NCBI RefSeq assembly: GCF_030504955.1
Contig: NZ_JAUKTR010000005.1
Coordinates: 1 to 64,000 of the forward strand
From: Peiella sedimenti
GTDB lineage: Bacteria > Pseudomonadota > Alphaproteobacteria > Caulobacterales > Caulobacteraceae
DNA: 64,000 nucleotides
Direction: 5' to 3'
Both the position numbers and the translations under genes were made by a program. Numbering within the stretch: the stretch's first letter is position 1; each line of letters begins with the position of its first letter. This document shows, one piece after another, positions 58,740 through 64,000 of this stretch. Under the pieces are notes generated by a model. The model ran no database searches, was not told the DNA's origin, and saw nothing but the letters and a program-made list of their open reading frames with translations.

Positions 58740-58829
58740 TCAGGCGCCTGACCGGCTTGCCGTGAGGCGCGTCCACCGCTACCACCGAGCGGCAGACCCA
58801 TTATTCATCACCTGATGAAAGAGACCGCG

Positions 58830-59534
58830 ATGCGGAAGATCTATCCCGGCGCGAAGGAGGCCCTGGACGGCCTGCTCTTCGACGGCATGACCATTATGGC
58901 CGGCGGCTTCGGCCTGTGCGGCATCCCGGAGAACCTGATCGCGGCGCTGCGCGACTCGGGCGTGAAGGGGCTGACCGTCATCTCCAACAATGCGGGCGTG
59001 GACGGCTTTGGCCTGGGCCAACTGCTGGAGACCCGGCAGATCCGTAAGATGGTTTCCTCCTATGTCGGGGAGAACAAGGAGTTCGAGCGTCAGTACCTAG
59101 CCGGGGAGCTGGAGCTGGAGTTCAACCCGCAGGGCACGCTGGCCGAGCGCATCCGCGCGGGCGGGGCGGGCATCCCGGCCTTCTTCACCGCCACCGGCGT
59201 CGGCACCCTGGTGGCCGAGGGCAAGGAGGTCCGCGAGTTCGACGGCCGCAAGTATGTGATGGAGACCGGCCTCGTCTCGGACCTGTCCATCGTCAAGGCC
59301 TGGAAGGCCGACGAGCGCGGCAACCTGGTGTTCCGCAAGACGGCGCGGAACTTCAATCCGATGATGGCCACGGCCGGCAAGGTCACGGTGGTCGAGGTGG
59401 AAGAGATCGTGCCCGTCGGCTCGCTCGACCCCGACCAGATCCATACGCCAGGCATCTATGTGGACCGCCTGATCGTGGGAACCTTCGAAAAGCGCATCGA
59501 GCAGCGCACCGTTCGTCAGCGGGAGACGGCGTAA
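58830..59534 (+). CDS. scoA: 3-oxoacid CoA-transferase subunit A
   Basis: A 234-residue alpha subunit of succinyl-CoA:3-ketoacid CoA transferase. It has [56 protein letters not shown] and [27 protein letters not shown] lies before the ATG at 58830. Unusually, a 62-codon membrane-protein gene separates it from subunit B, with one-base overlaps on both sides. Confidence 0.95.
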   Translation: MRKIYPGAKEALDGLLFDGMTIMAGGFGLCGIPENLIAALRDSGVKGLTVISNNAGVDGFGLGQLLETRQIRKMVSSYVGENKEFERQYLAGELELEFNPQGTLAERIRAGGAGIPAFFTATGVGTLVAEGKEVREFDGRKYVMETGLVSDLSIVKAWKADERGNLVFRKTARNFNPMMATAGKVTVVEVEEIVPVGSLDPDQIHTPGIYVDRLIVGTFEKRIEQRTVRQRETA

Positions 59535-59722
59535 TGAGCGAGCCCGCCCCCATCGATCGCGACGAGCTGCTCAAGAAGATCAACGGCAAGCTGGCCTGGA
59601 TCATCTTCTTCCTGGTGCTGATCACCCTCAACACCTGTTCGCTGGAAGACAGCATCAGCGACGCCGTCCGCGACATGCGCAACGATGACGCGCCTGCCGC
59701 CGCCGCCGAGGAGACTGCCTGA
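59534..59722 (+). CDS. Small membrane protein between scoA and scoB
   Basis: A 62-residue protein of unknown function. A charged N-terminus ([14 protein letters not shown]) is followed by one transmembrane helix (about 20-36, [16 protein letters not shown]) and an acidic, Ala-rich tail. The start overlaps the scoA stop (TAATG), and its own stop overlaps the scoB start (TGATG). This precise packing shows it is translated and coupled to both subunits. It could tether the transferase to the membrane; that is inference. Confidence 0.78.
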   Translation: MSEPAPIDRDELLKKINGKLAWIIFFLVLITLNTCSLEDSISDAVRDMRNDDAPAAAAEETA

Positions 59723-60372
59723 TGCCCCGCACCCGCGACCAGCTGGCCCAGCGCGCCGCCCAGGAGCTGCAGGACGGCTTCTATGTGAACCTGGGCATCG
59801 GCATCCCGACCCTGGTGGCCAACTACATCCCCGAGGGCATGACCGTGACGCTGCAGAGCGAGAACGGCATGCTGGGCATGGGCCCCTTCCCCTATGACGA
59901 CCAGGTCGATCCCGACCTGATCAACGCCGGCAAGCAGACGATCACCGAGATCCCCGAGAGCGCCTATTTCAGCAGCGCCGACAGCTTCGCCATGATCCGG
60001 GGCGGCCACATCAACCTGTCCATCCTGGGCGCCATGGAGGTGGCCGAGAACGGCGACATCGCCAACTGGATGATCCCCGGCAAGCTGGTGAAGGGCATGG
60101 GCGGGGCCATGGACCTGGTCGCGGGCGTCAAGCGCGTGGTCGTGGTCATGGAGCACGCCAACAAGCACGGTCAGTCCAAGGTGCTGAAGCGCTGCACTCT
60201 GCCCCTGACCGGCACGGGAGTCGTCAGCCGCATCATCACCGACCTGTGCGTCTTCGACGTCAAGCCGGACGGCGCGGGCCTGGAGCTGATCGAACTGGCC
60301 GACGGGGTGACGCTCGAAGAGGTCGCCGCCAAGACCGAGGCCGCCTACACCGTTGCGTCCGGCCTGGCCTGA
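59722..60372 (+). CDS. scoB: 3-oxoacid CoA-transferase subunit B
   Basis: A 216-residue beta subunit. It has [18 protein letters not shown] and the catalytic Glu in [34 protein letters not shown] and [20 protein letters not shown] follow, all conserved in the family. Together with ScoA it moves CoA between succinate and acetoacetate, feeding ketone-body or polyhydroxybutyrate turnover. Its last 28 bases overlap the convergent oxidoreductase gene. Confidence 0.95.
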   Translation: MPRTRDQLAQRAAQELQDGFYVNLGIGIPTLVANYIPEGMTVTLQSENGMLGMGPFPYDDQVDPDLINAGKQTITEIPESAYFSSADSFAMIRGGHINLSILGAMEVAENGDIANWMIPGKLVKGMGGAMDLVAGVKRVVVVMEHANKHGQSKVLKRCTLPLTGTGVVSRIITDLCVFDVKPDGAGLELIELADGVTLEEVAAKTEAAYTVASGLA

Positions 60373-61556
60373 CCCGGGAACAGAGTCGCCAGCATGGCCA
60401 GGGCCTCTTCGGTCTCGGCCCTGTTCGGCGTCTCGTCGTCGATTCCGTAGCCGACCATTTCGCCCGCGCCGACCGCCTGGATGACCATGCCGTCCGCGCG
60501 GGGGACCATGGTGACGCCGTTGTAGTAGAGGCCGTAGGTCACCTCCGGCTGGGGCGCCAGCCAGCCGATCTGACCACGCACCGGCACGATGCTGTGATCG
60601 CCGAAGAGGGCGCGGGCGCCATATCCGGTGCAGTTGACGACGACCGGCTCCGGCAGGTCCGCCAACTCCGACGGGCGATGGAACGTGCGTGAGACGATAT
60701 GGCCGCCCTCCAGCAGAAAGGCCTCGGTCAGCTCGCGCGCATACTCGGCGACGTTGAAAGTCATCTGCGGAAGGAGGCGTGCGGACTCCACCGGGAACGG
60801 ATGCTCTTCGGGCGACAGCCGCCGGCTATGCGGGCCCAGATCATCGAGCCGCCCCTCGAAGTGCTCGAAGGGGACGTGGCCCGGAGACGGCGGCGGCCCG
60901 ACGCGCGCCCTCTGACCTTCGGCCGCGCGCAGGTTGTACTGGTTGACGAACCTCACGGGATCGCCGTCGAGGCCCACGAAGGTGCGGTGGACCGCCCACG
61001 CGCGGCGAGCCATGGCCTCCCACCGCTCCGGGAAGTCGGGCGGCATCGCGTCCGTGGCGGCGATGCGCGACTCCGGCGACCAGATGCCGGTCGCCCGCGC
61101 TGAGGGAGTGAACGGCGTCCGCTCGGCCGCGTAGATGGTCGTGCGCGCCCCGCTTCGCAGGAGCGTCAGGGCCGCCGTCAGCCCCAGGGCGCCGCAGCCG
61201 ATCACCGCCACGTTCTGGACGCCGCCCCCCAGCGCCAGATCGCGCGCCAGGGTCGCGGAGCCCCAGGATAGGGACCATCCGGCCCCGCCGTGCCCATAGT
61301 TGTGCACGACGCGCTTGGCCCCGATCATCTCCGCTTCGATGCGCGGCCCCTGCGCGCGGAAGGGCCTAAGACAGACCGTGATGTGGCTGATCCTGCCCGG
61401 GTCGGTCTCCAGGGGCGCAAGAACGGGGCGTTGGAATGCCGGGCGCTGGTGGAGGCTGGACGCCGGGGTCAAACGCGCCGGAGACGTCGAACAGCCGGCG
61501 AGGCCAAGGCCGGCCAGACCCCCCAGAAGCAACCGCCGATCCAGTTGAACATCCAT
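60345..61556 (-). CDS. FAD-dependent amino-acid oxidase-like protein, exported
   Basis: A 403-residue DAO-family oxidoreductase. It starts with an apparent twin-arginine lipoprotein signal: [17 protein letters not shown], with lipobox LAGC at about residues 19-22. A displaced dinucleotide-binding motif [18 protein letters not shown] follows at about 125, and [14 protein letters not shown] and [16 protein letters not shown] fit D-amino-acid oxidases. Having the HGGAGW motif before the GxGxxG motif is unusual order for the family, suggesting a circularly permuted or rearranged FAD domain. The 3' end overlaps scoB by 28 bases. Confidence 0.78.
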   Translation of the reverse strand: MDVQLDRRLLLGGLAGLGLAGCSTSPARLTPASSLHQRPAFQRPVLAPLETDPGRISHITVCLRPFRAQGPRIEAEMIGAKRVVHNYGHGGAGWSLSWGSATLARDLALGGGVQNVAVIGCGALGLTAALTLLRSGARTTIYAAERTPFTPSARATGIWSPESRIAATDAMPPDFPERWEAMARRAWAVHRTFVGLDGDPVRFVNQYNLRAAEGQRARVGPPPSPGHVPFEHFEGRLDDLGPHSRRLSPEEHPFPVESARLLPQMTFNVAEYARELTEAFLLEGGHIVSRTFHRPSELADLPEPVVVNCTGYGARALFGDHSIVPVRGQIGWLAPQPEVTYGLYYNGVTMVPRADGMVIQAVGAGEMVGYGIDDETPNRAETEEALAMLATLFPGQARPDATV

Positions 61557-61675
61557 CGGCGCCCCCACACGCTTGCCCCCCTGAGCGGGTAGCATCGGGT
61601 CGTAAGCGCAGCAATGCGCCGTTGCCGAGCGCCTGAAGTCCGGGTCATAGTTTCCCCTCTGTGAGGGGGCAGACC

Positions 61676-62398
61676 ATGGCTGGGGGTCTTCCCCGGCCGG
61701 ATTCAGGCCGGGTAGAGGCGATCAGGAGCGGGCTGAAGGGCTCGGAGCGCGATGTGGGCCGCGAGGCCCTGCGCGCGCTGGACACCGCCATGGAGCGGGC
61801 CGCAAGGCGTCTGTCCGCGTCGATCAACGTCCATGGCGCCAGGGCGCGCCGCCTGGCTGAGCGTCTGGACCGGCTGGACGCGGCTCAGCTGGAGCCGGGC
61901 CGGGGCCTGGGGGCCCTGTTCAACGGCCGCGCGGCACGGCTGAAGGGCCTGAAGGACCGGCTGGCGGGCGCGAGCCGTCTGCTGACCGACGGGGCCGCCG
62001 TCCTGTCGGAGCAGGCCGCCGGCGTGCAGGCGCGCCTGGTAGGTCTGGAGGACGCCTATGACGAGGTGCGCGCCTGTCTGATGGAGGCCCTGGCCTGGCG
62101 CGAGGCCGCGCCCGCCGAGCGCCGCGACCGCTTCGATCAGGCGTGCCGCCGGGCGCTGCGGCTGCTGACCTGCCTGCGCGGCGCCCAGAACGTCACAGGC
62201 CACGCCGAGGCCACGTGCCAGACGGCGCGCGAGGCGCTGGAGGGCTTCGCCCGGGGCTGGCGCGACCTGCTGGCGGATCCGAAGGCCTACGAACAGGCGC
62301 GCAGGGCGGCCCTGACCGCCGCGCGGAACGCCGAGCGCGCGCTTGACGGTATGGCTGGGCGAATGTCGGAGCTGCGCGGACGGATCAACGCCCGCTAG
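61676..62398 (+). CDS. Helical coiled-coil protein, unknown function
   Basis: A 240-residue protein I do not recognise. It is almost entirely predicted helix, rich in Ala, Arg, Leu and Glu, with heptad-like repeats (for example RRLAERLDRLDAAQL, then AARLKGLKDRLAGASRLL). There is no signal peptide or transmembrane helix. Two Cys-containing segments (CRRALRLLTCLRG) lie near 165. GGGGGCA precedes the ATG at 61676. It converges with the lipid-transport operon, overlapping its last gene by four bases. Confidence 0.65.
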   Translation: MAGGLPRPDSGRVEAIRSGLKGSERDVGREALRALDTAMERAARRLSASINVHGARARRLAERLDRLDAAQLEPGRGLGALFNGRAARLKGLKDRLAGASRLLTDGAAVLSEQAAGVQARLVGLEDAYDEVRACLMEALAWREAAPAERRDRFDQACRRALRLLTCLRGAQNVTGHAEATCQTAREALEGFARGWRDLLADPKAYEQARRAALTAARNAERALDGMAGRMSELRGRINAR

Positions 62399-63021
62399 CG
62401 CGCCGCGCCCGCCGCCCAGGCAGCCATGCGGCCCTGAACCTGATCCACGGCCTGGGCATAGGCCTCGGCGATGGCGGTGACGCGATTGTCCGACGCCCGC
62501 ACCTCGGCCCGGAAGGTGTCCTCGCCGATGATCGCGCGCTCGGGGAAGCGCAGCAGCCGCCCGCGCGTCTCGACCACCACAGTCGGCGCAGCCTCGTCGC
62601 CAGCCAGATAGCGGGTCTCGAACACAGGCACGTCGACGGTCAGCGTCAGGGTGGAGGCCACCAGCTCCTGGCGGTCGACCAGCCGCACACCCCCCTGCTC
62701 GGCGAAGGCGCGCTTCAGTCCCTGCATGAACTGAACCTCGGCGGGGCTCACCCAGCGGCTGGCGGCGATATAGGCGGCCTGCCTGCCCGAGGTGGTCAGG
62801 ATACGATCGGACGCCGCCGCCCGATTGAAGGACACCTGGCCCAGCTGGATCGCCGGGGCTCCGGCCGGAACCGCCGCAGCGGCCTCATCCTCGGCGCCGG
62901 TGAAGCTGTAAAGCTGGGCGGGATCGGTCTTTCCGAACAGGGAGATGCAGCCCGGCAGGGCCAGGGCGGCGGCGAGCACACCGGCCAGGGCCAGGCGATG
63001 GCGGAAGAGCTGGGGCGTCAC
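62395..63021 (-). CDS. ABC-type transport auxiliary lipoprotein (PqiC/YmbA-like)
   Basis: A 208-residue lipoprotein; the signal peptide ends in LPGC (lipobox near residue 24). The body matches the ABC transport auxiliary family (DUF330): YSFTGAED, SRWVSPAEVQFMQGLKRAF and TLTLTVDVPVFETRY, ending in DQVQGRMAAW. It would act as the outer-membrane-side component of an MCE/Mla lipid transporter. The start overlaps the mlaD-like stop by four bases. Confidence 0.88.
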   Translation of the reverse strand: MTPQLFRHRLALAGVLAAALALPGCISLFGKTDPAQLYSFTGAEDEAAAAVPAGAPAIQLGQVSFNRAAASDRILTTSGRQAAYIAASRWVSPAEVQFMQGLKRAFAEQGGVRLVDRQELVASTLTLTVDVPVFETRYLAGDEAAPTVVVETRGRLLRFPERAIIGEDTFRAEVRASDNRVTAIAEAYAQAVDQVQGRMAAWAAGAAR

Positions 63022-63953
63022 GGTTCAACCTCGCGTTCCTGGCCGGGCGGCCTCGAAATCAGTCCCTGGGGACTGGCCTGCACGTCTTCGATCAAACGGT
63101 TCAGGGCCTCGGTGGCCTCCTGGAGGGAGCTGATCGCCGCCGTCAGCTGGGGCAGGCCGGTGGAGGCGAAGTCGCCCACCGGGCCGTTCAGCCGCGCCGT
63201 CATCTGGCGCACGTCGGCGGCCGCGCCTTCCACCTGGCCGGCGGCCTCGGAAATGCGCTGCACGGCCTGGGCGCCGTCGCCCTCCACAAGACCGCGCGTG
63301 CTGGCGGCCAGCTGGCGGAACTCCTGAAGGGTGGCGGTGGCCTCGCGCAGGGCCGCCTCGGCCTCGGCGAACATCTCGCGCCGGGCCGCCAGCTCGCTGG
63401 ACACCGTCTCGATGTTGTTCAGGGAGGTGGAGAAGGAACGGATATTGTCGTCCGACAGCACGCGGTTGACGCGGTTCAGCGCATCCACCGCCTGGGCCAG
63501 CAGCGTTCCCGAGCCGGCCAGCAGTTCCGTGATGGCGCTGCTCTGGCTCTGGATCACAGGAACCGTATCGCCTGGGTAGCGCGACTTCAGCAGCACGTTG
63601 CTCTGGCCCGAGGTGATCTGGATGTAGTTCAGCCCGGTGATGCCCTGGGGCTCCAGCTGGGCGCGCGAGTCCACCTTGACCGGCGTGGTGCTGTCCAGGC
63701 GCACGCGGGCGATGACCTGGGCCCCGGTCTCGGGATCGAGGGACAGGTCCGTCACCTCGCCCACCTTGATGCCGTTGAACTGCACCTCGGCGCCTTCATT
63801 CAGGCCGCGCACCGGCCCCTGGAAGACGATGTCGTAGAGGTCATAGTCCTCGTTGAACTGGAAGGCGCTGAGCCAGACCACGAAGATGGCGGCGGCGACC
63901 AGGAGGATCACCGTCGTCAGGCCCACGGCCGCGTAGTGTGCGTTGCGTTCCAT
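63018..63953 (-). CDS. MlaD/MCE-domain substrate-binding protein
   Basis: A 311-residue inner-membrane-anchored MCE protein. One transmembrane helix (about 8-30) is followed by the MCE domain (about 38-120), with VRGLNEGAEVQFNGIKVGEV and GITGLNYIQI. The long C-terminal part is a helical, probably coiled-coil, region. MCE rings carry phospholipids between membranes. The ATPase and permease genes should lie upstream, beyond the right edge of the window. Confidence 0.92.
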   Translation of the reverse strand: MERNAHYAAVGLTTVILLVAAAIFVVWLSAFQFNEDYDLYDIVFQGPVRGLNEGAEVQFNGIKVGEVTDLSLDPETGAQVIARVRLDSTTPVKVDSRAQLEPQGITGLNYIQITSGQSNVLLKSRYPGDTVPVIQSQSSAITELLAGSGTLLAQAVDALNRVNRVLSDDNIRSFSTSLNNIETVSSELAARREMFAEAEAALREATATLQEFRQLAASTRGLVEGDGAQAVQRISEAAGQVEGAAADVRQMTARLNGPVGDFASTGLPQLTAAISSLQEATEALNRLIEDVQASPQGLISRPPGQEREVEP

Positions 63954-64000
63954 CTATCTGCTTGCTCCGGCCGCGGCGGCTCGTCCGCGCGGCCCCAGGA
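63954..64000 (-). CDS. C-terminal tail of upstream gene (partial)
   Basis: A minus-strand frame reads LGPRGRAAAAGASR and stops at TAG 63954-63956, immediately before the mlaD-like ATG. This abutting arrangement suggests the end of the preceding transporter gene (ATPase or permease). Only about 15 codons are visible. Confidence 0.4.
   Translation of the reverse strand, partial: LGPRGRAAAAGASR

Noticed and set aside
58740..58755. Palindrome CAGGCGCCTG after dxs.
   Set aside because: Ten bases with no loop and no T-tract; too short to call a terminator or operator.

Overview
The window is a GC-rich, gene-dense bacterial chromosome segment. Gene content points to an alphaproteobacterium of the Caulobacterales, most likely Brevundimonas or a close relative. 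The pointers are a CckA-type cell-cycle hybrid kinase whose receiver aspartate is residue 623, as in Caulobacter CckA; a COQ9/COQ7/UbiG ubiquinone gene set; a SUV3-type RNA helicase; and neighbour orders familiar from alphaproteobacteria (comF-grxC-nitrilase-DUF1178 facing ubiG, lysC and ptsP; secA/ppiC/argJ; xseB-ispA-dxs). No rRNA, tRNA, CRISPR array, prophage or intact insertion sequence was found.

Layout. 0-10.9 kb: cckA, a YdeI/OmdA-like protein, COQ9, rpsU (apparently CTG-started), a NatAB-like ABC exporter, an orphan MASE1 histidine kinase, a zinc metallopeptidase and a serine hydrolase. 10.9-18.9 kb: the SUV3-like helicase, a metallophosphoesterase/nucleotidyltransferase pair of unknown function, a TonB-dependent receptor, a glutathione S-transferase and nrdB. 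19-27.3 kb: an envelope-proteolysis cluster (two tandem M16 peptidases, a trypsin-like protease, DUF350, HtpX). 27.3-39.4 kb: an SDH assembly factor-like protein, a Tyr/Gly-rich secreted protein, ispG, rodZ, ptsP, lysC, ubiG, DUF1178, a nitrilase, grxC, comF, a methyltransferase and a lone Flp pilin. 39.4-45.2 kb: mutT, argJ, ppiC and divergent secA. 45.2-50.7 kb: accessory-looking genes (serine hydrolase, Rieske oxygenase, TetR regulator, HIG1 protein, PduO adenosyltransferase, dienelactone hydrolase). 50.8-64 kb: etfBA, GNAT, an overlapping run HDAC-phosphatase-xseB-csaA-ispA-COQ7-dxs, a CoA-transferase operon with a small membrane protein between its two subunit genes, an FAD oxidoreductase, and part of an MCE/Mla-type lipid transport operon.

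Connections. Several genes feed isoprenoid and quinone metabolism (ispG, dxs, ispA to prenyl diphosphates; COQ7, COQ9, UbiG to ubiquinone), which would serve the respiratory electron carriers encoded here (EtfAB, the SDH assembly factor). Others handle the envelope: SecA, PpiC, RodZ, HtpX, M16, MlaD.

The most interesting non-coding signals are: (1) near-identical 16-bp palindromes about 45 bp upstream of a beta-lactamase-like serine hydrolase and of a dienelactone hydrolase 5 kb away, resembling BlaI/MecI operators; (2) an 87-bp inverted repeat (first 77 bp perfect) at 1-87 and 33357-33443 that flanks about 33 kb and may extend past the window edge; (3) a family of CTAG-bounded palindromic repeats (25688-25819, 30909-30962, 35917-35954) whose ends supply the TAG stop codons of neighbouring genes. 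The best candidate for an undescribed protein system is the overlapping nucleotidyltransferase-metallophosphoesterase pair.
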